Below, piece by piece: positions 1-9,959 of a stretch of DNA of 64,000 bases. Positions within the stretch are counted from its first letter, which is position 1, and the number at the start of each line of letters is the position of its first letter. The DNA is taken from the NCBI GenBank assembly GCA_004519485.1, contig CP038135.1, positions 869,001-933,000 of the forward strand, in the 5' to 3' direction. A program made the position numbers and the translations under genes. This DNA is from Nannochloropsis oceanica (Eukaryota > Sar > Eustigmatophyceae > Eustigmatales > Monodopsidaceae). The notes beneath the pieces are model-generated. The model was given only the letters and a program-made list of their open reading frames with translations. It was not told where the DNA came from and searched no databases.

Positions 1-291
1 TCTTTTCTTGAAGAAACTCGACGGCAACTGACCGACCTGGCCATTGTGGCTTTCATACACATGAATAGACCACAAATACCTGCGATAAGGATAGGAGGGT
101 TAGATTTGGGAGCGGTTTTGATGCGCGTGAATGTCTTAGATGAAGGGAGGAAAGTGTTCTTAACGTCGTTGCCGGTGGGCGCGGGGCCCAAGGAAGTGCA
201 CGATGCAGATTATTGGATGGTTTCAAATGCTTTAGACAGGGGGTTCAGTTTTTCGGTATTGAAGGATGAAGTTTTGATGTACCATCATTGA
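1..291 (+). CDS. 3' end of an unrecognised protein (partial)
   Basis: The frame is open from base 1 and ends in TGA at 289-291, giving the last 96 residues of a protein whose start lies outside the window. The tail is mixed in composition, unlike the repeat-derived frames nearby, and contains RIGGLDLGAVLMRVNVLDEG and ends KDEVLMYHH. A GTG at 46 could be read as a start but nothing supports it. I see no membrane segment or known motif and do not recognise the family. It is followed by a GGGA-rich stretch and then the QueG gene on the same strand. Confidence 0.5.
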   Translation, partial: SFLEETRRQLTDLAIVAFIHMNRPQIPAIRIGGLDLGAVLMRVNVLDEGRKVFLTSLPVGAGPKEVHDADYWMVSNALDRGFSFSVLKDEVLMYHH

Positions 292-711
292 GATGATGGG
301 GGGGGCAGTGAAGGAGGGAGAGAGGGAGGGACGGAGGGAGGATAGAGAGGATATGAATGTTTTGATCTGGGCGGCGAGCTGTCTGCCATGCCGCCTGGGC
401 CACTGTATGATTGATTGATATGTATATGAAATCTGAATGACTGAAACGAAAATGTAAAAAGATTGAAACGAAACGTACAGATTGTGGCCTCCCCAAGAGA
501 CCAGCACCCGAATTGTGATGGCCCATTGCTCGAGCCAGATCGACATGGATTGGTATCGTCTTTATTTCCCATTTTCCGTCGTCCTCCTTGCTGGCCTCCT
601 CTCAAGATATTCCCTGAATGCCCAGGACTATCAAACTGTCGACAGCATTCTCATTCCTGTCCTCCTCCCCCCGCCAAATTATTACCCAGGAGGGCTTGCT
701 CTTATCCCCCC
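292..711. other. Gap between the first gene and QueG
   Basis: This holds the 3' flank of the first gene, a short GGGA/GAGA-rich patch at about 299-345, and the leader of the QueG gene. The QueG frame is open back to about 463 without an ATG, so an extra coding segment or a 5' exon here cannot be excluded. No RNA gene or separate ORF is supported. Confidence 0.4.
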
Positions 712-1933
712 ATGCGCGGCGGCCGCGTCCCCTCCTTCTCCCTCCTCCTCCTTCCTACATCGCGACCAGCCGCAGTCCTACGACCCCTCAGAAGAAGACG
801 ATCGCCACCATCCAGCACCTTATCCTCGTCATTGTCCTCCTCCTCGGCGCGGCCCACCACCCCAGAAACTACACTGGCATCAACCTCCCCATCCTCCCCA
901 CATAAAAAGCGCGGACGACGCCGTCGTGGACGGCAACCCGAATACGACGGCGGCCCGGTCAACGAATCTCTTGTCACATCTTTACCTGGGGGATGGAAAG
1001 ATGTTCGGGAGGAAATCAAAAGACACGCCGAAACCTTGGGCTTTGCCCGCGCACGAGTCACCACACCCGAGCCCGCTAGCCGGTTTGATCAATACAAGGC
1101 CTGGGTTGCTGAGGGGCAGCATGGTGAGATGGGTTACCTAGCCCGCGAGGATCGGCTCGCACGACGAGCAGACCTCGATCTAATTCTACCTGGGGTCCAG
1201 GCAGTGATATGTACGATGACTCTGTACTGGCCAGGCAAAAAAGGCTTCCCCCCCGCATCAGCCATGCATGCAACGCCCACCTCTTCCTCCTCCAGAATCA
1301 AGCCATCACCACCTCTTCATACATCATCATCACTTAAACGAAGGGGTGTCATCAGCTGTTATTCCTGGGGGACCGACTATCACGACCTCATAACTCCTCG
1401 TCTTCAATCGCTCGCGGAATGGACCCACACCCGCTTCGGGGGGCAAGGACGATGGTACGTTGACACCGGGCCTTTGATGGAAAGAGACCTTGCTGAACGA
1501 GCTGGGCTTGGTTTCCTAGGCAAGAATACCCTCTTGATCAACGAGGGGCTGGGGAGTGGGACGTTTCTGGCGGAGCTTTTGACGACGTTGCCGTTGCCTG
1601 CGGAGACCCCCAGGAAGAAGAGTGGGGGTTGCGGTGCCTGCCGTAGATGCATCTCGGCGTGTCCTACGGGGGCGATCAGTGAGGATGGATACAAGATCGA
1701 TGCCCGGAAATGTGTGAGTTATTTGACGATTGAGAATAAGGGCGGCATCCCAGTGGATCTCCGACCGAAGGTAAAAAATCTGATATATGGGTGTGATATC
1801 TGCCAGCAGGTATGTCCCTGGAATCGCTGGTCATGGCCGGAGCATAAGACCGTGCGGACGCTCTTTGCTACAACTACTGCTACTGCTACTGCTGCAACAA
1901 CTACCACTACTACTACCACTACGACTACTTCTG

Positions 1934-1968
<35 letters not shown>

Positions 1969-2646
1969 ACCACAACTACTGTTGCGGCTACTGCTGCGAG
2001 TGCCTCGTCGTTATCGTCTTCTTCCCTCTCACCCTCCTCCTCCTTCTCCCTCCCTCGCTCTTCCTCCGATTTATCTTCCACCTCTAAAACCTCACTCCAT
2101 CCCTCCGACCCTCCTCCTCCTCCTTCTCCTTCTCCTTCTCCTTCTCCTTCTCCGTCTTCTTTTCCTCCTCTCGAAACGAGTACTCCTGCTTTAATAGGGC
2201 TCCTTCGCGCCCTCCAGACAGAAGAAGGCTTCAAGCACCGATTCGGAGGCTCGCCGATTCAGAGAATAGGACGGGCAAGAATGCTGCGAAACGTCGCAGT
2301 GGCTGCAGGTAACAGCCGAGATGAGAAGGGGGAAGAAAAGAGGTTGAAGTTGAAGTTGTCATCGGTGGCCGTTGGTACCGCTGGGAGCTGCGGAAACAGG
2401 GAAGGAGGGGGGGAGGGAGGAGTTAAGGAGGAGGAGAAGGACGAGGCGGAGGAGGAAGAATTGGTGAGGGTTTTGAAGGCAGTGTTGAAAAAGGAAGGGG
2501 ATGAGATGGTTCAGGAGCATTTGAAGTGGGCGATAGGGCGGTTGGAGGGAGGGAGGGAGGAAAGGGAGGGGGTAGTGGGGACTTCCAGCACCAGCAGAAC
2601 GATGGCTGCCTGCCAAGGAGTCAAGGAGCGACCAAATCTTATGTAG
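712..2646 (+). CDS. queG: Epoxyqueuosine reductase, QueG family
   Basis: QueG is the cobalamin- and Fe-S-dependent enzyme that reduces epoxyqueuosine to queuosine in tRNA. The 644-residue product (ATG 712) has the N-terminal domain (RFDQYKAWVAEGQHGEMGYL), the core YVDTGPLMERDLAERAGLGF and GKNTLLI, and both ferredoxin-type cluster motifs: C307-x2-C-x2-C-x3-C (CGACRRCISACP) and C361-x2-C-x3-C (CDICQQVCPW). A HEAT-like tail follows with RFGGSPIQRIGRARMLRNVA. About 100 residues of Thr/Ala then Ser/Pro repeats (1869-2165) separate the Fe-S domain from this tail. Residues 1-70 are basic with a hydrophobic start and could be an organelle transit peptide. The frame extends upstream to 463 only through non-ATG codons. 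The family match is secure; localisation and the true start are inferred. Confidence 0.9.
1869..2165 (+). repeat. In-frame ACT/GCT then TCC/CCT repeats in QueG
   Basis: Triplet-type repeats encode runs of Thr, Ala, Ser and Pro-Ser inside QueG. The frame stays open throughout and there is no convincing donor/acceptor pair, so it is probably translated as a linker between the Fe-S domain and the HEAT-like tail. Bacterial QueG has no such insert. Confidence 0.7.
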
Positions 2647-3147
2647 GTATACACACGTATATATACAAATATGGAGAAGGTCAAATGTAAACCAAACAGT
2701 TTCTTCAAAAAAAGAAACTGAGACGTGTGTGTTCAAAGACTGCATGCGAAGAAGCAGACCCGTGTCAGTGCTAGATAGTTAGGGTTATAACCAGGCCCTG
2801 CTTTTGGGGTGCTGAAGGTGAGGGACTCGCTGAATTACTGAGAAAAGAACCAGAAAAGGAGATCATATAATTAGGCAGAGGCTGCAGGCAGATGATATGT
2901 TTACATTTCCCCCAAACATTAAAAATAAATCATCCGAAATGCCAGCAGCAGTGGTGGCAGCAGGAGTAGCAGTATCACCACTGCCGCATTACGTCTATAC
3001 CCTAGACTTCACCATTACCTCCAGTCCTCCAGTTTATAATGTGCTCGAAAAATTCGATTAAGTTTTCCTCTAGTGCTTCGATCTACGACTCGACTGAATT
3101 TCACAAATTCTTTTTCTCTCCCTGCCTCCCTCCCTTCCTAATCGTTT
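2647..3147. other. Convergent 3' flanks of QueG and the membrane protein gene
   Basis: Moderately AT-rich, with poly-A stretches near 2706 and 2920 that could belong to 3' UTRs. No ORF or RNA gene is supported. Confidence 0.4.
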
Positions 3148-3954
3148 TCAGCGAATCCACATGTACACAAAGCCAGCATACGCACAAAAGAAGAGTGGGT
3201 TGTACACCGAAGCGGGCAAGAGAATCACCACCTGAAACATGACGCCATAACTGACCATACATACGTACACTAGAGCAGCCGCCTGATAGACCGGCCAAAT
3301 GGCCACAGTCAGGGAGACGAGGGTGAGAAGGAGGGAGAGGAGGAGGGTGTGGGTGACACGACGGGCTTCCGGGTACCCGACTTTTTGCCCCTGCACGGTG
3401 CCGACGTAAACGTCAAGGTAGGCCCAAAGGAGGACGAAGACAGAGCTAGTGGGGAGATTCAGTGAGGGGACGAAAAGGAAGAGAGGGGAGAAAATGAGGG
3501 GTAAGGTCTTATCAGAAGTATATCACATCAAGTGGAACAGGGCGTCAAAGATGTGACAGCAAATGGTAGAAGCGCACTTTACCATCGACATCTTCCTCAT
3601 TCTTCCTACACTCGTCCTATTTCCTCCTCCTCCTCCTCCTCCTCCTCCTACTCACCTTGCCGCAACGGCCACCGCCAACGCCGTGCTTCCAACTCGTTTA
3701 TTCCACAGCAAATTTTCGAGCAACTTGGCCTCTCTTAAACCATAAACCGACACAGCCAAAACCAGGAGCGCTTTAAAATTCCGCTTCAGGGGGCTGTCCA
3801 ACTCTATTTCTAATGTCTGGTGCCCTGGTGGTGGTTCTTGCCCTGGCTGTGATGAAGAGGAGGAGGTGAAAATTTGCCCTGGTTGGGTCTCCATGTCATT
3901 GCTCATGCGCTCTTCGTTCAGCCGCCGACGTGTTGCCTCGACGCTGCGTGACAT
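3148..3954 (-). CDS. Four-helix membrane protein, possibly TMEM128-like
   Basis: Two exons, 3954-3656 and 3445-3148, join in phase 2 across a GTGAG...CTAG intron and give 198 residues. After a polar, Ser/Gln-rich start of about 60 residues come four hydrophobic segments: near KALLVLAVSVYG, SSVFVLLWAYLDVYV, TLLLSLLLTLVSLTVAIW and YGVMFQVVILLP. The order 'polar N-terminus, four helices, short tail' and the helix-3/4 region faintly recall the TMEM128 family of endomembrane proteins, but this is weak. Function unknown. It is transcribed divergently from the MST kinase and convergently with QueG. Confidence 0.65.
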
Positions 3955-4660
3955 AATGATTGAGTGCAGGATACTGTATGTGGTACTGTGTATGTTTCAT
4001 GGGCGTAATGTGAGAGGGATATCGATTGATGATGAGGATGGAAGCAAAGAAGGCATCTTGCCAAGAGGGCGAAGCGGCAGAAGCCTCTGCCTCCGAGAGA
4101 AGACGTTATTCGTGGTTGGTGCTCTTGCCTCCTCTTTCAATGCGATGCAATGCCTGCCAAACGCACTCCACAACTTCCATCAAAGTTTGCACAGATCTCT
4201 TTAATTGCTACTGATTGTACGGCCTGTCTGGTCTTTGCTTTTCCGTGTGCGGATGTCCCCTCGTTCTGGCATCGCCAGTCGCATCGAATTTCAAAGTGTG
4301 GGCCGCCAACGCTTCCTTGCACTAGACAGAGACATCGCCTGGAGATAACCTCACGCACGTCTCCACCTTTATCTTACAGGCCGTCGAGGAGCTGGGGTAT
4401 ATTCGTTGCTGTGCCCTGCCTTACTGTAGGTCTCGTTTTGGACCCTGCACGTCAAGCTCTCCGGTATAGTAGCCGCTGCCGCCGCAAGACGCCATAACAC
4501 AAGGGACCCTCTTTCCCCCTACACCACCTATATACCACCATAAGCAGCAGCACCATCACTACGATCAGCGCCTACTCTGTCCCCCTTTCACCTCGACCAT
4601 TACCACGCTCTTCCTCTCGCTCCGTAGCGAAATCACCCCACACCCTGCCCCAATCACATA
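3955..4660. other. Divergent promoter region, membrane protein / MST kinase
   Basis: About 700 bases between two start codons. The last 150 bases before the kinase are CA-rich and ATG-poor, typical of a 5' UTR. A 115-codon plus-strand frame at 4150-4497 has no recognisable protein character and was not called. Confidence 0.4.
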
Positions 4661-7033
4661 ATGGACGAAGACAACATTATCTTCTCCCCTGAAGACCCCA
4701 ACGAGGTTTATGAACTAGTCGACCTACTCGGGGAAGGTTCTTATGGCGCGGTTTACCGAGCCCAGTACAAAGCCGACCCGTCCAAACCCCCCGTGGCCGT
4801 TAAAATCGTGCCTGCAGACGAAGACCTGTCGAGCCTGAAACGCGAGATTGCCATCTTGAGCCGATGCACGAGTCCCTTCGTGGTCGCTTTCAAAGACTGT
4901 TATTTCGTCGATGCCGAGATATGGATCATCATGGAGTTCTGTATGGGTGGGTCAGTTGCCGACATGCTTGATGCCACGCAACACGTCCTCTCCGAGCCCC
5001 AAATCCGAGCTATCTGTGCCAGCGCTGCTCTCGGCCTTGCCTACCTGCACGAGCACCACAACATTCACCGGGACCTCAAGGCGGGAAATATTCTCCTTTC
5101 CTTAGATGGAAAAGCAAAATTGGCCGATTTCGGTGTGTCCGCAACACTGAACAACACGATGAGCAAACGCAAGACTGTCATTGGGACGCCCTTCTGGATG
5201 GCGCCGGAGGTGATCCAAGAAATTTCCTATGATGGTAAAGCCGACATTTGGTCCTTGGGCATCACGGCCATCGAGATGGCGGAAGGCATGCCCCCGCATT
5301 TTAATGTCCACCCCATGTGCGTAGCCTGTCTGTCGGCCACCCTTGCCCCCCTCCTTCCCTCCCTCCCACCCTTCCTCCTTCCTTCCCCTTTCTGGGTCAC
5401 CTCTGAAGTGGTGCACGAAGTTTTCCTACCGCCTTCCTCCCTCCCTTCTTCTCTCTCTCCTTCCAGACGTCTCTTGCCACATGTCTAACTCACCTTTTTC
5501 CCCCCTCCTTCCCTCCTTCCCTCCCTCCGCAGGCGAGCTATCTTCCTCATCCCCTCCAAACCCCCACCCATGCTTGCCTCCCCCCCTCCTTCCCTCCCTT
5601 CCTCCTCCTCGTCCTCCCCCTCTCCTTCTCTCTGGTCGCAAGACTTCCACGATTTCCTCTCCGTCTGCCTGGTGAAAGATCCAAACCTGCGAGCAGATGC
5701 CGCCACCTTGCTCCAGCACCCTTTCCTCAAGGCTGATGTTGATTTCCTCCTGGCCAATCCCTCCCTTGGTCTCTCCCCCATTCGAGACCTCGTTTCCTCT
5801 GCCCTAGAGGCCCTGGCGAAGTACCGTCAGAACACCATCCCGGCCCTTCCGCCCTCCCTCCCCCTTGAAGAGCAATTCGAGAAGACGGGGGTGTTGGAGC
5901 TGATGGAGGAGGCGGAGGAGGGGGAGGAGGGAGGAAGGGAGGGAGGGGGAGAGGAGAGGAAGATGCGCCCGGTAAGTCTGTCGACGGTATCGGCGGGTTC
6001 TTCTCGAGAAAGAGGAAGGGAGGAAGGGAGAAAAGGAGGGGAGGGTACTTTGTTGCGCGGCCCTGCGCAAGGCCCTTGGCTGAGTCAGAGCGGCAGTAGC
6101 ATGATGAGGAGTGATGCGAAGGGAGGGAGGGAGGAGGGGAGGGAGGGAGGGCATGGTCCCCAATGGCAGCGGGAATCCGGTCAAGGGCATCATATGGACA
6201 CGCTGGTGCGGCCGGTAATCGCCCGCGTGAGGGGAAAGGAGGGAGAGGAGGACTGCCCCTTACGCCTGTGGGAACTACAGGTGCAGGAGGAGCAGCATCA
6301 GCAGCGGTGGCGGCAGGGAGGAGCTAGGTCCTCGGTTGATGTTTCTCAGGCGGGGACGATGGTGAGGCATCGGATTCGGCCAATGTCAGGTCCGTGCGGT
6401 GGTGATGATGGTGCTGCTGCTGGTGCTGGTGAGAGGGATGGGGGGGGGGCGAGGGCGAGGAAAAGTAACGCGGGCGGAGCATGGGAGGGAGGGAAGGAGG
6501 GATTGAAGGAGGATGGCACGTTACAAATCAAGTCCGGGGCGGATGGCTCTTCCCGTGGAGGAGGAGGAGAGGGAGGGGGGGAGGGAAGACAGGAGAGTAA
6601 TTCGGGCTTGCAATCTGCATGGAGGTATTTACGGGGTTTGTCGATGGGGGGGAAAGGGAGCACTGGGGGAGAGGGAGAGGCGGGGATGGCGGCGCCGATG
6701 CTGGTGAATGGCGTGTCATCAGCGCTGGAGACGGCGGGAAGAAGGGATGGGCCGACCGGAGGAGATGCAGGGGGTAGCAGGAGCAGAAACAGCAGCAGTG
6801 ATAGCAACAGCACTTTGAAAAAGAGTGTGATCGTGGAGTCTTCTTCCTCCTCTTCCTTGTCCTCGCTTTATCACGACCGGAAGCTGAGGGAATTGAAGGG
6901 GGCAACACGGGAGGAAGTCAGGGAGATGCTGCGGGGCTTGGAAGGACAGTTTGAAGCCGACGTGATGGCACTGGAAGAGGCTTACGTCCAGCAGAAGAAG
7001 CAATTGGAGGAGGCCTTGAGCCAGTGCAATTAA
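4661..7033 (+). CDS. MST/Hippo-type Ste20 kinase with C-terminal SARAH domain
   Basis: Two exons (4661-5316, 5533-7033) join in phase 2 and encode 718 residues. The kinase domain begins YELVDLLGEGSYGAVYRA and has the VAVK lysine, HRDLKAGN near residue 136, DFGVSATL, and GTPFWMAPEV, the GCK/MST activation segment. The join restores MRAIFLIPSKPPP, a hallmark of MST kinases. A Gly/Glu/Arg-rich linker of about 370 residues follows. The last 55 residues (KLRELKGATREEVREMLRGL ... EEAYVQQKKQLEEAL) match the SARAH coiled coil that dimerises MST1/2 and binds partners such as SAV and RASSF. So this is likely a Hippo-like kinase core. The substrate (expected Mob/NDR) is inferred. The intron is a TCCC-rich 216 bases. 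Confidence 0.9.
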
Positions 7034-8084
7034 GGGAGTGGAGGCAGCGAGGGAAAGGATGGTAAGGGCGATAGAGTTTGTGTAACACTACCATAGCACG
7101 GTAGTGGGTGTCAAGGGAGAAGATCGAGATTCCCCTGGTTTGTGTCCTGGCTCTATCTTCCTCACTTGTAGGCATGCATGTATGCATTTCTAAACGTAGT
7201 AGAAGCCGTCTGGCTATGCATTTTGTATCTAATTCTTGAAGTTGGAAGAAGTCGTAATAATCTACGCTGTTCATTGTAGTCGTCCGCCTGACGCTCTCTT
7301 CGGCGTCAGGATTTCCCACATATTTTCTGTCTTATCACCATATATATATATAATGAAACACATTAAAACCACTCACAATCGATACACCACGTGGAAATGT
7401 CGTTTCTTTTGAGTCACGTCAGGAATAGGTGGATTCTGCCTCGAATGGGGTAATTTCATCCACGAAAATGGGCTCTTCACAGGCACAATGTTTCTCGTGA
7501 TCCGTACGACAATCAGGCAGTCTCTCAATTGCAGCTCTGTTTTTTATGTGACATCGACAAAATGAATAGGACCCCTTTCCACGGAGATCAAGAAGAAGAG
7601 TGTGCGTCTAATTCAGAATCATAAGCTCTCTGCCAAACCCGCCAACAATAAGCCCTTACAAGCTCCCATATGGTCGTCCACAAGCCCTGTCTTATTTCAC
7701 TTTTTGTATGCATGACCTCACCACAGATTCATTTAAGGCGTGCGAGCACCTCATGCTGGTCTTCTGTTCTCCCGCACAATCACCAAACAACCATGTGCGC
7801 TCCAAAAGAAACTGCCACAGCCAGTTAACCAGCTGCTCCACCTGATTGTTAGCTTTTAAACTGCATGAAAATAAATCAGCCAAAGTTCTAAGAGGATTAC
7901 TCGGAGCGTGCACGAAGGGAAAAGAGCCTCAACGGCTCATATAATCAGTATTTTTATCTTCATCTCTACCTCCCCACGACTTCCTCCCGTGGTCTCGCAA
8001 TCCACTTCAATACTTCCTCAGGGCCCGACCAACCACGACAGACAAACACACCCGCTATTTCTCCTTCTTCTTCCGTTCTCGGAT
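7034..8084. other. Gap between MST kinase and NR2C2AP-like gene
   Basis: Holds the kinase 3' UTR, a short TA repeat at about 7341-7352 and an AT-rich stretch to 7900, then the pyrimidine-rich leader of the next gene. No credible ORF or RNA gene seen. Confidence 0.4.
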
Positions 8085-9064
8085 ATGGAGGCGCTTGTGG
8101 ACTTGACCGCACCGTCCACTACGACCAAAGTCAGGTACGTCGATCATCATTATCTCTTGCCCAGGCCCCGCCCCGCCTTACCTCGCCTTTGCATCCCACG
8201 GACCGACTTGCCCGTTCACCTCTTTATTACACGTCCACTTCCACAGGGTTTCTTCCGTTCTCAATCGCAACGTCAAAGAATTTGGAGTCGCGCACCTGTT
8301 TGATGGAAGCCCTGACACTTGCTGGAACTCAGACCAGGTGAAAGTCTCCACTTTGAAATAGCATCTCGTTTTTCATGGTTTGTCGATGTTGAGGACCCTT
8401 TCTCGCAGTCAAAAATATCTTCGTTGTGCCCTGCACACTCCACCGCATCAGCACTGTCTTGGTCTCTTGATTGCCTGCTCATCCCCTTGACCCACTTGTC
8501 CTCCTCCCTACTCCACAGGGCTCGCCGCAGTGGATTTGGCTGCAGTTCCAGCGACCTGTTCACATCCATACCATTCAAATTATGTTCCAGGGTGGCTTTG
8601 CCGCAGAAGAAATGCAAGTGGGCGTAACTTTTCATACCCCACTTTCTCCTCCTCCTCCTCCTCCTCCTCCTCCTCCTCCTCCTCCTCCTCCTCCTCCTCC
8701 TCCTCCTCCTCCTCCTCCTTCTCCTTCTCCCTCCTCCGTCCCACCATTTACATTATTCGAAGACGCAACTGCAGGAGTACGGCCCAAAACAAAAGCAGCC
8801 TCCGACCTTGTCACTAGTTTTTGCCCGAACGATGACAACAGCTTACAATCATTCCATTTGTCGGAACCCATCGCCGTGACAGCAGCAGCACTAGCAGTTG
8901 GTGAAGCAGGACGTGCAGCAATAGAAGCAGCAGCAGCACCAAAACCACCAATGGTGACAGACATGCGCCTGACTTTTTTGAGTAGTTTTGATTTTTATGG
9001 CCGTATCACGGCGTACCAGCTGGCAGTGCTGGGATGGGAGCAAGGTGAAGAGGAAGGGAGATAG
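8085..9064 (+). CDS. NR2C2AP-like F5/8 discoidin-fold protein
   Basis: Three exons: 8085-8134, 8247-8337, 8519-9064. The joins give VSSVLNRNVKEFG, HLFDGSPDTCWNSDQGSPQW and IQIMFQGGFAAEEMQV, then PNDDNSLQSF, DMRLTFLSSFDFYGRI and YQLAVLGWE. This matches nuclear receptor 2C2-associated protein (TRA16), a small galactose-binding-like (discoidin) fold protein, segment by segment. The human protein is about 139 residues; this one is 228 because of a run of about 28 prolines encoded by a CTC/CCT repeat and an Ala-rich insert before the last strand. The repeat has no clear splice signals and is in frame. The molecular role in algae is unknown. Confidence 0.85.
8646..8719 (+). repeat. CTC trinucleotide repeat, coding for poly-proline
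   Basis: An almost pure CTC repeat of about 25 units inside exon 3 of the NR2C2AP-like gene, read as proline in the gene's frame. Its length is likely polymorphic and does not break the frame when it changes by whole units. Confidence 0.9.
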
Positions 9065-9959
9065 CAGGAGAAAGAGGAGGAGGAGAGGGAGAAAGACGTT
9101 GATGATTAGAAAGCTACAGATTGTAGACAGCAAAAGCAAGTAACAATACAAGACAAATAACATAACAAAACCAAGTATTTTTTCTTCGTCTTTCGTCGAT
9201 ATTTCAATTATTTGCGAGCACAAATCAAAGGGACGGCCACTAAGTAAAAGCAGGCGAATACATCCCAAATTTGAGTTTTCCATATCAAACCATCTCTTAT
9301 TCTCTTCATTTCTTTCCCATTCCTTCCTTTCCGGATTCTTTTTCCACAGTGGGGTAAGCATGTGTCATGGCCAAAGCCAGGCAATTCAAAAGTGCGTATG
9401 CATTGCCTTGCCTCATATGTAAATCATTCAGTGTTTCAGGTCTCCTCACGTTTCTCCGCTTTTTGTGAGGCTTGCGACATGCCCATGTGCGCATGGTGGG
9501 TGACCGCGCAATTTACGCAAACACTCACGCACCAAACAGCTATTTGTCCGTTACTCGAATTACAGGTACACGTCTTCTTCCTCTTCTTATCCTTCTTATC
9601 CTTCTCGTGTTTGTTGTTACTTATCAGTTCATGATTCTTGGCTCGTCCCTTATTCACTGCCCCGTGCATGCATGCAGTTATTCGCCTCTTTGCCTCTTTG
9701 CTGTCGTCAGTTACTTTATCTCCCAAACCGTTGACAGAAGGTTATCATTCCCTCATCATGTCATAGTGCTGGCTCATCGGGCAAAAGCAGCCCTATACAA
9801 ATTATGTTCATGAGAAACCGGAAATAGGGTATGCGGAAAACGATACGAGAAATACACATGTCCGTTTCTCCTCCTCCTCCTCATCAGGACTCCGCACTCC
9901 TTCTCTCGATCATTTCTGCTTCTTCTGCTCTTTTTCCTGCTTCTCTGCACTTTGCCCCC
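9065..9959. other. Convergent 3' flanks of NR2C2AP-like and GNAT genes
   Basis: AT-richer than the coding DNA. Short frames exist on both strands, but none shows protein-like composition or splice continuity. No gene called. Confidence 0.35.
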
